Of a stretch of DNA of 64,000 bases, positions 7,775 through 17,377 are shown one piece after another. The translations under genes were made by a program, and so were the position numbers. The stretch is taken from positions 2,223,501 through 2,287,500 of the forward strand of contig NZ_OY782038.1 in assembly GCF_963677575.1 (NCBI RefSeq), written 5' to 3'. Every line of letters begins with the position of its first letter. The first letter of the stretch is position 1. This stretch comes from an uncultured Draconibacterium sp. (GTDB taxonomy: Bacteria; Bacteroidota; Bacteroidia; Bacteroidales; Prolixibacteraceae). The notes under the pieces are model-generated. The model was given only the letters and a program-made list of their open reading frames with translations, searched no databases and was not told where the DNA came from.

Positions 7775-9175
7775 ATGAAACGGTACACGATTGGCCTTTT
7801 AACCACGCTTCTGCTCAGTTTTTTAATTATTGAAACAGCAATTGCCCAGGAACATGATTTTTCAGGAAACTGGTCGGGGAAAATTAAACTTCCCACCGGC
7901 GAACTGGAGATGATTTTTAAGATCACTCAAAACGAGGGAAAGTACGAAGCAAAAATGGATGTACCAAAACAAAGTGCCACCGATCTGCCCGTTGGTGATG
8001 TAGTGCAAATTGGCGATAGCATTTCAATTGCAGTGCCTGTTATCATGGGAAACTATTCTGGACATTTCTCAACTCCTGACTCTGTTACCGGAAAATGGAA
8101 GCAGAGCGGAATGACATTCGATGTAAATCTTGTAAAAGTTGACAAAGTGGCACCGCTTTTACGTCCGCAAACACCGGAACCTCCATTTCCATATCATTCA
8201 GAGGAAGTGGAATACACCAACCCGGAATCAGGCTTAAAACTGGCCGGGACAATTACCATCCCTGAAAATGCCCAGTCGTGTCCGGCAGTGGTGATGATTA
8301 CAGGTTCGGGAGCGCAGGACCGCAATGAGACAGTATCCGGGCACAAACCTTTTGCAGTAATCGCCGATTATTTAACCCGAAACGGAATTGCCGTTTTACG
8401 TGTTGACGATCGTGGTGTTGGCGGATCTGAAGGAAGTGTTTCCGAATCAACAAGCCTTGATTTTGCAGGCGATGTACTGGCCGGCGTTAAATTTCTGAAA
8501 GACCGCAAAGAAATTGATCCGAAAAAAATCGGATTGATCGGACACAGCGAAGGTGGATTGATCGCCCCAATTGCCGCCACCGAATCAAAAGACATTGCTT
8601 TTATAGTTATGATGGCCGGCCCCGGAACAGTTGGCGAACAAATTCTATACGAGCAAGCGGCTTTAATTGCTAAAGCTGCCGGTCTGCCCGATTTTTCGAT
8701 TGAGCAGCAAAGACTAACACATGAGAAAATTTTTGATGTGTTAAAAAGCGAACCCGACACGGCTAAAGCAAAAGAAAAACTGCGCGAAACACTTTCGCAA
8801 GGAATGTATGCAGGAATGAATGACGATATGAAAAAAGCCATCGATGCGCAGATATCAAGTGTAAACAATACATGGTTTCGTTTTTTCCTGACTTACGATC
8901 CGAAACCAACGCTGGCAAAAGTAAAATGTCCGGTGCTCGCGCTTAATGGCTCAAAAGATCTGCAGGTTCCGGTATCGAACCTGGCAACGATTATAAAAGC
9001 TGTAAACTCAGGATCAAATAGGAACGTTGACACCGTTCGTTTTGCTAATCACAATCATTTCTTTCAGAACTGCGAAACAGGTTCAAACGCCGAATATGCA
9101 CAAATTGAAGAAACCATCGATCCGGAAGTTTTAAAAACGATAAAAGGCTGGATCGTGGAGCAAACAACAAAATAA
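7775..9175 (+). CDS. Secreted two-domain alpha/beta hydrolase
   Basis: A 466-residue protein. It has a signal peptide (about 1-24), then an N-terminal beta-rich domain of about 100 residues (GNWSGKIKLPTGELEMIFKI...), then an alpha/beta-hydrolase domain (about 130-466). The catalytic triad candidates are Ser in GHSEGG (about 259), Asp in LNGSKDLQVP and His in NHNHFF. The layout matches the widespread Bacteroidota hydrolases annotated as dipeptidyl aminopeptidase/acylaminoacyl-peptidase-like or BAAT/acyl-CoA thioester-type. It is probably periplasmic. The GNAT gene starts 2 bp after its stop. Confidence 0.85.
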   Translation: MKRYTIGLLTTLLLSFLIIETAIAQEHDFSGNWSGKIKLPTGELEMIFKITQNEGKYEAKMDVPKQSATDLPVGDVVQIGDSISIAVPVIMGNYSGHFSTPDSVTGKWKQSGMTFDVNLVKVDKVAPLLRPQTPEPPFPYHSEEVEYTNPESGLKLAGTITIPENAQSCPAVVMITGSGAQDRNETVSGHKPFAVIADYLTRNGIAVLRVDDRGVGGSEGSVSESTSLDFAGDVLAGVKFLKDRKEIDPKKIGLIGHSEGGLIAPIAATESKDIAFIVMMAGPGTVGEQILYEQAALIAKAAGLPDFSIEQQRLTHEKIFDVLKSEPDTAKAKEKLRETLSQGMYAGMNDDMKKAIDAQISSVNNTWFRFFLTYDPKPTLAKVKCPVLALNGSKDLQVPVSNLATIIKAVNSGSNRNVDTVRFANHNHFFQNCETGSNAEYAQIEETIDPEVLKTIKGWIVEQTTK

Positions 9176-9176
9176 A

Positions 9177-9713
9177 ATGCAACTTAACACCCAACGATTA
9201 ATTTTACGCCCGGTTGAGGCGAATGACAAACACGCGATTTTAACCTATCGATCGGATGCGGAAACCAATAAATACCAGGGCTGGATTCCGAAAACGATTG
9301 ATGATGTGGAAACCTTTTTCGGGAAATTATCTACCGAATTTAATGTGCCCGACACATGGTTTCAACTAGCCGTGCTTGATAAAAACAGTAACGAATTGAT
9401 TGGCGACATCGGTATCCATTTTATCGACGAGCAACAAGTTGAAATCGGCTACACTATTGCCAAACAACATCAGGGCGTAGGCTTTGTCACCGAAGCTGCC
9501 TTAGCAGTTATCGACTACCTGTTTGGCGAATTGAAAAAACACCGGATAACCGCCTCAATCGATCCGGAAAATGTTGCATCGGTTGCATTGCTTGAAAAAC
9601 TTGGTTTTAGGAAAGAAGCACATTTTGTTGAAAGCCTGTTCTTGAACGATAAGTGGGTTGACGATATTATTTATGCGCTGCTGGCACGGGAATGGAAAAA
9701 CGAGGAATTATAA
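9177..9713 (+). CDS. GNAT family N-acetyltransferase (RimJ/RimL-like)
   Basis: A 178-residue acetyltransferase. The N-terminus (LNTQRLILRPVEANDKHAI) and the acetyl-CoA loop region (IAKQHQGVGFVTEAALAVIDYLF) match the ribosomal-protein or small-substrate GNAT_3 group. The later segment DPENVASVALLEKLGFRKEAHFVES is typical. The start is 2 bp after the stop of the preceding hydrolase, so it is likely the third gene of that operon. Its last 47 bp overlap the 3' end of the convergent ADP-ribosylglycohydrolase gene. The acceptor is unknown. Confidence 0.9.
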   Translation: MQLNTQRLILRPVEANDKHAILTYRSDAETNKYQGWIPKTIDDVETFFGKLSTEFNVPDTWFQLAVLDKNSNELIGDIGIHFIDEQQVEIGYTIAKQHQGVGFVTEAALAVIDYLFGELKKHRITASIDPENVASVALLEKLGFRKEAHFVESLFLNDKWVDDIIYALLAREWKNEEL

Positions 9714-11112
9714 ATTCTTTATGCTGGTTTCCGCTATAAGGATTTAATCTTTCAGTTGTTTCCGGAACATACCACCGGTTGTTTTTCAAATCAACTCCAC
9801 CATTCATTTCTTCCTGAACGACTTTATCGATGATCCAGATTCCTTTTTTTGCCATATTTTCAAAGGTATCAACACCATCATCCTCAAAACCAATTCGGGT
9901 TCGCTGAATATCAAAACGGTTCGAAAACTTCCGGCCAAAAGCCTTTTCAACACCATCTTTGCCAATCATAAAACCGATTAAACCTCCCCAGGTTGCAGTT
10001 GGATTATCAGCATCCCAACCGCAGAGTGCTCCTATTTTAATCGTCTCCAACAAATCTCCTTCGCCATAAAACAAACTAACCAGACTTGACGCGAAGTTGA
10101 TTCCGGCAGCAAAACAAGCATTGCAATACAAGTTTCGCGATGTCATATCATATCCATCGGCTTGGTTTACCTGGTATCGTGTATAAACCGAATCGCGAGC
10201 CTGTTCCCACGAAATACCTTCATTGTATTTTGCTTTCATATACTCGTACATGGCTAGGGAATAAGAGGTTTCAGGAAGACGATCTTTCGCCTGTTCCGCC
10301 ATCCAAAACAATTGCTCTTTCACAGGCAAAGTTTTATCAGCTGCAGAGGCCAACGAAAACATCGTCACATAAAATTCCGAAATCCACTCGCTGTTTTCAC
10401 GTGCCGTATTCTGTATCGGCAAGTGTGCCATTTTTAGTGCAACATCCGGGCGGGCAGGAGCAAACAAACCAAAAATTTCGGTGGTTAACTGCGCATCAAT
10501 CATCTCGTATTCGGGATTATTTTCAGGATCGCCGGTTGCCGGAGGTACCAAGCCCTCTTCCATTAAATCAAAAGCCTTTTGGTTCGATACCCACAAATAG
10601 TTTTCCTCTTCGTGCCGGATATGCTCCAGCCAGCCCTCGCGAATTTGCTCGCCCGTTAAAACCGATGTTTGATATTTTAATAAAAGTTCCTGGTAAATAT
10701 ATTCGATATCTGTATCGTCGTCAGCACCCCAAACACTATCAACGTCAGCAAATACAAAATCAATTGCCGGCGACAGATCGCTAGGAATGCCTTCTGCCCA
10801 GATACTCGGCTGATCAGGTTTGCCCCAGTCGTTTCGGGTGTAGAAATCACCGGTTTTTATTTCGCCAATGTTTCCTATTTTGTCCATCTCAGTAACTAAC
10901 CCGGTCCAGTTGGCAATGCAGGTTCCCAACCAAAATCCCTGAAGCTGTTCGTAATAGCCTTCCCTACTTATGGTTCTGTCGGTACTTTTTGGATGATAGC
11001 TCTCGTACACAAGATTTGGATTTTGCTCAATCTGTGGCGTTTTTGTGCAACTTGTGATAACAGCCAAAATGATTAACAATAGAAAAGAATAAAGGGAAAA
11101 GTGGTTTTTCAT
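9667..11112 (-). CDS. Lipoprotein ADP-ribosylglycohydrolase family protein
   Basis: A 481-residue protein with a lipobox (VITSC, Cys22), so it is exported and probably lipid-anchored, unlike cytosolic DraG-type enzymes. The family's metal-binding motifs are present: DDDTDIEYIYQ (residues 131-141) and GWDADNPTATWGG (365-377), plus an N-terminal GFWLGTCIANWTG. In this family these residues hold two divalent metals and hydrolyse N- or O-linked ADP-ribose or related ribosides. An extracytoplasmic nucleoside or glycoside substrate is plausible but inferred. Its coding end overlaps the GNAT gene tail-to-tail by 47 bp. Confidence 0.85.
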   Translation of the reverse strand: MKNHFSLYSFLLLIILAVITSCTKTPQIEQNPNLVYESYHPKSTDRTISREGYYEQLQGFWLGTCIANWTGLVTEMDKIGNIGEIKTGDFYTRNDWGKPDQPSIWAEGIPSDLSPAIDFVFADVDSVWGADDDTDIEYIYQELLLKYQTSVLTGEQIREGWLEHIRHEEENYLWVSNQKAFDLMEEGLVPPATGDPENNPEYEMIDAQLTTEIFGLFAPARPDVALKMAHLPIQNTARENSEWISEFYVTMFSLASAADKTLPVKEQLFWMAEQAKDRLPETSYSLAMYEYMKAKYNEGISWEQARDSVYTRYQVNQADGYDMTSRNLYCNACFAAGINFASSLVSLFYGEGDLLETIKIGALCGWDADNPTATWGGLIGFMIGKDGVEKAFGRKFSNRFDIQRTRIGFEDDGVDTFENMAKKGIWIIDKVVQEEMNGGVDLKNNRWYVPETTERLNPYSGNQHKEFIIPRFSIPVPAAHK

Positions 11113-11298
11113 ATTTTAAAAATATTGTCTATCCTGACGTTCTCGTGCAAGTTAATGTTTTGAATATAATTTTTATAAAATCCGGCTCTTTAACTAAAAG
11201 GGAACTGCCGATCTTAATTTTCGTCAACTCTATCCATTTTGTTGACGAATCAAAATATTTGAAGGTTGAATTTTGTATTTTGGAGCTTTCAAATCATT

Positions 11299-12603
11299 AT
11301 GTCTACAAAAAAACGCATTCTGAATATACTTTTCTGGTCGGTAGTGTCGGCGGCTTTTATCGGGCCGGGAACCATTACCACTGCAGCAAAATCAGGTGCC
11401 GCTTTGGGAACCGATCTGCTTTGGGCCTTACTTTTTTCTACGCTCGCCTGTTTGCTTTTACAAGAAGCTACAGCCCGATTGACTATCACATCCGGCCTTA
11501 ACCTTGGGCAGGCAATTGTGCAACAATTTGAAAAAAGCAAAGCCAAACTACTAATTCTTATTTTGGTTTTGGGGGCAATTGTTGTTGGTGCCGCAGCCTA
11601 TGAAATGGGAAATTTATTAGGAGCAGTCGCCGGATTCCGGCTAATTTTTGATATACCTGCCTGGATACTGGTTTTGATTATTGGCGGGGTGGCAGCCATT
11701 ATTCTGAATATACCTTCGTTAAAAATTATTTCCACCATAATGGGATTTGTTGTGGTACTAATGGGCATCGGCTTTCTAATTACGGCCTTTTTAATTAAAC
11801 CGGAATTAGAGGCGCTGCTAAAAGGAACTTTTATGCCACGTTTTCCCACGGCCAATGCCGCCGGGCTTTTGGTGTTAGGATTAATCGGAACAACAATTGT
11901 TCCCTACAATCTTTTTTTGGGCTCCGGTATTTCCAGCCAGAATAAAGAGGTTAAAGAAATGCGTTTTGGATTAGCAGTAGCAATTTTGCTGGGAGGACTT
12001 TTCTCAATGGCAGTACTTATAGTAGGAACCGCTGTTACGGCAGAATTTTCGTTTGAAAATCTTTCACTTGCATTACAAAAAAAAGTTGGCCCGGCCGGAA
12101 AATACCTGCTTGGTTTTGGCTTGTTTGCTGCCGGATTCACCTCATCGGTAACCGCACCTCTGGCTGCTGCAATTACTTTAAAAAGTCTTTTCGGAAACAA
12201 AAATCCGGAGAAATGGCAGGCAAATTCGCTGAATTTTAAACTGGGCTGGCTTGTGATTTTGCTTATCGGAATTGGTTTTGCAGTGGTAAATGTTAAACCG
12301 ATTCCTGCAATAATTCTGGCGCAGGCATTAAATGGATTTTTACTTCCTTTCATTAGCATTTTCCTTTTTATAGTAATCAACAACAACGCGATAACGGGTA
12401 CAAAAACAAATCCCACATTACTGAATGCACTGATGCTGATTGTGATTTTTGTAACACTGATCCTCGGTTTGAACAGCGCCACAAAAGCTTTTTACAGCGT
12501 ATTCCTGCCAACCATTTCACCCGGAGATGAAGTGCTTTGGAGCATTGGTTTTATGGCAATAATTATTTCTGCATGGGTTTGGTTTAAAGGGCTAAAAAAA
12601 TAA
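11299..12603 (+). CDS. NRAMP-fold transporter lacking canonical metal-site motifs
   Basis: A 434-residue membrane protein with about eleven helices. The start at 11299 is preferred over 11266 because the family's basic N-terminus and TM1 begin there. The alignment to MntH-type NRAMP is clear (TM1 FIGPGTITTAAKSGAALG; TM6 GTTIVPYNLFLGSG). The metal-binding DPGN of TM1 is GPGT (residues 22-25), and the M-P-H of TM6 is V-P-Y-N (201-204). The protein therefore lacks the usual manganese/iron ligands. It is 1 bp upstream of the oxoprolinase gene, so the two are surely one operon. A role in taking up an organic substrate such as 5-oxoproline is inferred. Confidence 0.9.
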   Translation: MSTKKRILNILFWSVVSAAFIGPGTITTAAKSGAALGTDLLWALLFSTLACLLLQEATARLTITSGLNLGQAIVQQFEKSKAKLLILILVLGAIVVGAAAYEMGNLLGAVAGFRLIFDIPAWILVLIIGGVAAIILNIPSLKIISTIMGFVVVLMGIGFLITAFLIKPELEALLKGTFMPRFPTANAAGLLVLGLIGTTIVPYNLFLGSGISSQNKEVKEMRFGLAVAILLGGLFSMAVLIVGTAVTAEFSFENLSLALQKKVGPAGKYLLGFGLFAAGFTSSVTAPLAAAITLKSLFGNKNPEKWQANSLNFKLGWLVILLIGIGFAVVNVKPIPAIILAQALNGFLLPFISIFLFIVINNNAITGTKTNPTLLNALMLIVIFVTLILGLNSATKAFYSVFLPTISPGDEVLWSIGFMAIIISAWVWFKGLKK

Positions 12604-12604
12604 C

Positions 12605-15600
12605 ATGACAAATAAATATTTTCAACTTTTTGTAGACACCGGTGGAACATTTACCGATTGTATCGGCATCGACAAATCGGGACAGGAATACCGTCAAAAG
12701 GTATTGAGCAGCAGCAGTCTGCGCAGTACGATTCAAAAAGTTATTTCCGCAACCCAATGTGTTATTGCTGACACATGGAACTTACACCGCGACATATTTA
12801 ATGGCTTTTCATTCCGTCTGCTACAACAAGACTCTAATGAAAATAAAGTTGTTTCGTTTGATGTGCAGAACAGGATACTTGAGCTCGATTCTCCTTGTTT
12901 AATTAAAGAAATAGAAGGCAGCAACTTTGAGCTGACTTCAAACGAAGAGGCTCCGGTTTTAGGAGCAAGACTGATCACTCAGACAGGCTTGAACGAGGCT
13001 TTTCCTTATCTTCATTTGAAACTCGGATCGACAAAAGGGACCAATGCTTTGCTTGAAAATAAAGGCGCCAAAACACTTTTTATCGTAACGAAAGGTTTTG
13101 CCGACCTGCTGGAAATTGGCAACCAGACACGCCCTGATATTTTTGCCATGAACGTGCAAAAACCAAGGCCGCTCACACATCACATAATCGAAGTTGATGA
13201 ACGCATCGACTCAAGCGGAAAGGTTTTAAAAACGTTCGATTTTGATGACCTCAAAAAGAAGCTTCAAGAAATAGATCTAAACGAAATTGAAACAGTTGCC
13301 ATCGCACTGATGAACGCCTTTATTAATCCGGGACACGAGCAGCAACTGGCACAAATTCTGATAGAAATGGGATTCAACTTTGTTTCCCAATCCACAGAAT
13401 TGTCGCCATTGATAAAAATTTTAAACCGTGCCGAAACTGCAGTTGTCAATGCCTACCTCTCTCCCATCATCCACAACTACGTAAATCGTATAGCGGAAAA
13501 AACGGGCCGGAACTTATTCCAGATAATGACTAGTGCCGGAGGTTTGGTATCGGCTGATAAATTCCATCCGAAAGACAGTCTTTTGAGTGGTCCGGCCGGA
13601 GGTGTGGTTGGTGCACGCGAAATCGGAGGAAAAGAAGGATACACTCAGCTAATCACTTTTGATATGGGCGGTACCAGCACCGATGTTTCGCGCATCGACG
13701 GCGAGTTCGACTATCGTTACGAACTGCAGGTTGGCGATGCCCGAATAAACAGTCCGGCCATTGCCATAGAAACGGTAGCTGCCGGTGGCGGTTCCATCTG
13801 TGGTTTCGATGGTTACAAACTTTTTGTTGGCCCCGAGAGTGCGGGTGCCTATCCCGGACCGGCATGTTACGGAGCCGGAGGACCATTAACGATTACCGAT
13901 GTAAACTTGCTTTTGAATCGTCTTGATGCCAGCCAATTCGGCATTCCTGTTTTCAAAGATGAAGCAGAGAAACGTCTGGAAGAACTGCTCGTTTCCATGG
14001 AAAAGAAAACCGACGGCAAACCTACTGCCGATACTGTATTAAACGGATTTATCGCTATTGCCAACGAAATTATGGCCGGAGCCATTCGAAAAATCTCCAT
14101 AACCAAAGGCTACGATCCTAAAGATTTTGCACTGGTTGCATTTGGTGGTGCCGGCGGTCTGCACACCTGCGACATTGCAGAAATTCTTGGCATCCAAAAT
14201 ATTCTTTTGCCAAAAGATGCGGGGCTGTTAAGTGCTTACGGAATTGGTAACGCCAGTGTTGAACGTTTTGCCGAAAAACAAGTGCTACAAGACGTAACTG
14301 AGGTTGAAAATTTGCTACCCTACTGGTTCAAAGAAATTGAAATAGAAGCCACCAAAAAACTTCGTAATGAAGGTTTCAATAACGAAAACATAAGCATCCG
14401 CCAGCGCATGGTATTTATGCGTTTTGCAGGACAGGATTCGAGTCTTGAAATTCATTTTTCCGACGTTGAACAACTGGTTTCCGACTTCCATCAACAATAC
14501 CAAAAAGTGTATGGGCACACCGTTAGTAACCGCTCCATCGAAATTGAAGCGATCCGTGTTTTGGCTGCCGTAGAAAAAACAGATAAAGAAAAAATCATTA
14601 CAGCAAAAACAAGCTACCTGCCCGAACCGTTGAACAGAACAGAGAATGGTACTCCTGTTTTTGTTCGAAACGAGCTGAAAGCTGGAGCTAAAATAAAAGG
14701 GCCGGCACTTTTCCTCGACAGCTTTTCTACCACTTTTGTAAAGAGTGGCTGGTCACTCGAACTGCAGAATTCAGGTACTGCCATTTTAAAAAGCCAAGTA
14801 GAAAGTCAGCAACATAACATGAAGCAAAACCGCGAAACCAAGCTGGAACTGTTCACCAACCGGTTTATGGCCATTGCCGAAAATATGGGGGCTTTGTTGC
14901 AACGCACATCTTTGTCGGTAAACATTAAAGAGCGCCTCGACTTTTCGTGTGCTCTGCTCGATAAAGAAGGACGTTTGGTAGCCAACGCTCCTCACATTCC
15001 TGTTCACCTTGGTGGCCTTGGCGTTTGTGTGCGCGAACTGATTAAACATTTCGAATTTAAAGAGGGTGATACCATCGTTACCAACCACCCAAAGTATGGT
15101 GGTTCGCACTTGCCCGATGTAACATTGGTTTCGCCGGTTTTTTATGCCGGAGAACGTGTTGGTTTTGTGGTAAACCGTGCACATCATTCCGAGATTGGAG
15201 GAATCAGTCCGGGATCGATGCCACCAAATGCCAGAAACCTGGAGGAAGAAGGCGTTTGTATTGCTCCTTCTTCCCTGGTTAAAAATGGCCTACCCGATTG
15301 GAACGGAGTGAGAAATATATTGCTCAACAGCAAATTCCCTACCCGATCGGTTGAAGAAAACCTTGCTGATCTGAATGCAGCGCTGGCCGCCAATAAAAAT
15401 GGCTCTGAAGCATTGATCGACCTCATGGATAAACACGGAAAGGAAACCGTGCAGAATTACCTCGATCTGTTACGCGACCATGCCGCACAAAAAATGAAAG
15501 CCACACTTCAGAAATTTGCAGACGGCAATTATTCGGCCACTGAATACCTGGACGATGGGTCAAAACTTCAGGTAAATATTCAGCTGAACGATGGCAACTG

Positions 15601-16360
15601 CAGCATTGATTTTACAGGCAGTGCGGCTGTGCACAAAGGTAATATGAATGCCACCGAAGCGATTGTAAAAAGTGTAAGTATTTATGTCCTCCGGTTGTTG
15701 CTGAACGAAACCATCCCGTTGAACGACGGTCTTTTGGAGCCTGTAGATTTTATACTTCCAACAGGATTATTGAACCCGGACTTTGATGACGATCCATCAA
15801 AATGCCCTGCCGTGGTTGGTGGAAACGTTGAAATCAGTCAACGCCTAACCGACACGCTGCTAAAAGCTTTTGGAGTGGTGGCTGCCAGTCAGGGAACCAT
15901 GAACAATACTTTATTTGGCAATAAAAATTTTGGCTACTACGAAACCATTTGTGGCGGTTGCGGCGCCGGAAACGGATTTAACGGCGCCAGCGCTGTTCAC
16001 CACCACATGACAAATACGCGAATTACCGATCCCGAAATAATGGAACACCGTTACCCGGTTCGACTGGAGGAATTCAGCATTCGGAAAAACTCGGGCGGCA
16101 GTGGCAAATGGCACGGGGGTGATGGCGTAAAACGGGTTTTAAAATTTCTGGAGCCGGTAAATCTTTCGGTACTTACGCAACGACGAAAATCAGGGCCTTT
16201 TGGATTAAATGGAGGTGACGAAGGAAAACCGGGATGCCAGAAAGTGATTCGTGCCAATGGTGAAGAGATCATTCTCGATTCTATCCAAAATATAAATATG
16301 GAACAAGGCGACACTTTTGTAATTGAAACGCCGGGTGGCGGTGGATTTGGTACGGATTAG
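12605..16360 (+). CDS. Fused hydantoinase/5-oxoprolinase (HyuA-HyuB)
   Basis: A 1251-residue cytoplasmic enzyme joining both subunits of ATP-dependent hydantoinase/oxoprolinase, as in the eukaryotic 5-oxoprolinase (about 1290 residues). The HyuA-like half (about 1-720) has the actin-like ATPase signatures FVDTGGTFTDCIGID near the start, STKGTNALLENKG, FDMGGTSTDVSRIDG and a glycine-rich AFGGAGGLHTCDIAE. The HyuB-like half starts near residue 740 (LELFTNRFMAIAENMG) and contains HIPVHLGGLG, NHPKYGGSHLPDV and GGNVEISQR. The likely reaction is ATP-driven ring opening of 5-oxo-L-proline to glutamate, or a related hydantoin hydrolysis. No separate pxpA or kip genes are seen. Confidence 0.92.
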   Translation: MTNKYFQLFVDTGGTFTDCIGIDKSGQEYRQKVLSSSSLRSTIQKVISATQCVIADTWNLHRDIFNGFSFRLLQQDSNENKVVSFDVQNRILELDSPCLIKEIEGSNFELTSNEEAPVLGARLITQTGLNEAFPYLHLKLGSTKGTNALLENKGAKTLFIVTKGFADLLEIGNQTRPDIFAMNVQKPRPLTHHIIEVDERIDSSGKVLKTFDFDDLKKKLQEIDLNEIETVAIALMNAFINPGHEQQLAQILIEMGFNFVSQSTELSPLIKILNRAETAVVNAYLSPIIHNYVNRIAEKTGRNLFQIMTSAGGLVSADKFHPKDSLLSGPAGGVVGAREIGGKEGYTQLITFDMGGTSTDVSRIDGEFDYRYELQVGDARINSPAIAIETVAAGGGSICGFDGYKLFVGPESAGAYPGPACYGAGGPLTITDVNLLLNRLDASQFGIPVFKDEAEKRLEELLVSMEKKTDGKPTADTVLNGFIAIANEIMAGAIRKISITKGYDPKDFALVAFGGAGGLHTCDIAEILGIQNILLPKDAGLLSAYGIGNASVERFAEKQVLQDVTEVENLLPYWFKEIEIEATKKLRNEGFNNENISIRQRMVFMRFAGQDSSLEIHFSDVEQLVSDFHQQYQKVYGHTVSNRSIEIEAIRVLAAVEKTDKEKIITAKTSYLPEPLNRTENGTPVFVRNELKAGAKIKGPALFLDSFSTTFVKSGWSLELQNSGTAILKSQVESQQHNMKQNRETKLELFTNRFMAIAENMGALLQRTSLSVNIKERLDFSCALLDKEGRLVANAPHIPVHLGGLGVCVRELIKHFEFKEGDTIVTNHPKYGGSHLPDVTLVSPVFYAGERVGFVVNRAHHSEIGGISPGSMPPNARNLEEEGVCIAPSSLVKNGLPDWNGVRNILLNSKFPTRSVEENLADLNAALAANKNGSEALIDLMDKHGKETVQNYLDLLRDHAAQKMKATLQKFADGNYSATEYLDDGSKLQVNIQLNDGNCSIDFTGSAAVHKGNMNATEAIVKSVSIYVLRLLLNETIPLNDGLLEPVDFILPTGLLNPDFDDDPSKCPAVVGGNVEISQRLTDTLLKAFGVVAASQGTMNNTLFGNKNFGYYETICGGCGAGNGFNGASAVHHHMTNTRITDPEIMEHRYPVRLEEFSIRKNSGGSGKWHGGDGVKRVLKFLEPVNLSVLTQRRKSGPFGLNGGDEGKPGCQKVIRANGEEIILDSIQNINMEQGDTFVIETPGGGGFGTD

Positions 16361-16549
16361 CTTATTGATGACTTTTTAAAACAGTTACTACTTATCTGTT
16401 TTTGCAAGCAGGGTCCTGATTACAAATTCCCGCCAGGGAGGGGGTGGAATTGGTCATTAATCATTAGTTATTGAATGTTGGTTATTAGAATTTGATAATC
16501 CTCCTCCTATTGAACTTAACAAAAAATTTTATCTTTAAACAAAAAACAA

Positions 16550-17218
16550 ATGGATACTTGGATTGTAATCCTCTTTATAATAATCATCATAATTGAAGGT
16601 TGGAATGCCATTGCCCTAAAAAGGTTAAAGAAATTGGCTGAAAATGGTAGCAATGGTTTGACAGATGATAGGTATTTCGATTTAAAATATAAATTTCAAT
16701 TATATGCCGCTATTGGGACGTTAGCATTCTTTTTAATCGCATTTTTTGGATGGAATACAAAAGATGGGATACGAGAAAACTATATTCAAGAAATAGAGCC
16801 TTTGCGAGACAGCATAGGTAAAGCCAAACAAGATATTGAGTCTATAGCTATAGACATTGAAAATATAGATAAAAATATTCAAAGAAATCCACGATTTCAT
16901 GTTGTAATGAACAAGGAAGTTACAACTCATTCAATTACTGATAGAGATACAATCTTTTTTGAGGATTGTAAAGTAGATGTCTTAGGTAACAAAATAGAAA
17001 GATTTAGGCTTCCACCCGTTATTACATTTTTTGATGTCAACACAAATAATCCAAAAATGTCTTCTTTTTCAGATCCATTTGCATTACCTGCGATAATTTT
17101 TGAAACAACAACTGATTATGTTGTATACAGATTAATGGGTGGCGGAGCCTTAGAGCCTGTAGATTCTAAATATTATATTTCTTTTTTAATAATGGATATT
17201 AGCGACGCCGCAGAATGA
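16550..17218 (+). CDS. Hypothetical two-TM protein with coiled coil
   Basis: A 222-residue protein of no recognised family. It has two hydrophobic segments (about 4-22 and 52-70) separated by a charged linker, then a predicted coiled-coil-like stretch rich in I, E, D and K (about 80-115). A soluble C-terminal domain (about 120-222) contains FFEDCKVDVLGNKI and several aromatic residues. The gene is visibly more AT-rich than the oxoprolinase gene before it, which hints at recent acquisition. A TATCTTTA box lies at 16530-16537. Function is unknown. Confidence 0.65.
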   Translation: MDTWIVILFIIIIIIEGWNAIALKRLKKLAENGSNGLTDDRYFDLKYKFQLYAAIGTLAFFLIAFFGWNTKDGIRENYIQEIEPLRDSIGKAKQDIESIAIDIENIDKNIQRNPRFHVVMNKEVTTHSITDRDTIFFEDCKVDVLGNKIERFRLPPVITFFDVNTNNPKMSSFSDPFALPAIIFETTTDYVVYRLMGGGALEPVDSKYYISFLIMDISDAAE

Positions 17219-17318
17219 TAATTATATGTTATAACTAAAGTTTTATCCAGATCTCTAGCCTCGCTCGCTGGCGCAAATTTGTAATCCGTGCCATTGCTAC
17301 TTTTATCACAATTACCAA

Positions 17319-17349
17319 TTTGTAGTTTCTCCTCATTCTGATATCTTTA
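17319..17349 (+). promoter_or_regulatory. Near-consensus Bacteroidota promoter
   Basis: TTTG at 17319-17322, 19 bp, then TATCTTTA at 17342-17349: one mismatch from TTTG-N19-TAnnTTTG. It lies 28 bp upstream of the ATG at 17378 of the second DUF819 gene. AAGGGA occurs between them as a possible ribosome-binding site. Confidence 0.75.
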
Positions 17350-17377
17350 CCGCCCGTTAAGGGAAATTTTTAAAACT

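Noticed and set aside
13653..13886. Arg/His-rich frames antisense to the oxoprolinase gene
   Set aside because: Low-complexity antisense shadows of a well-supported gene.
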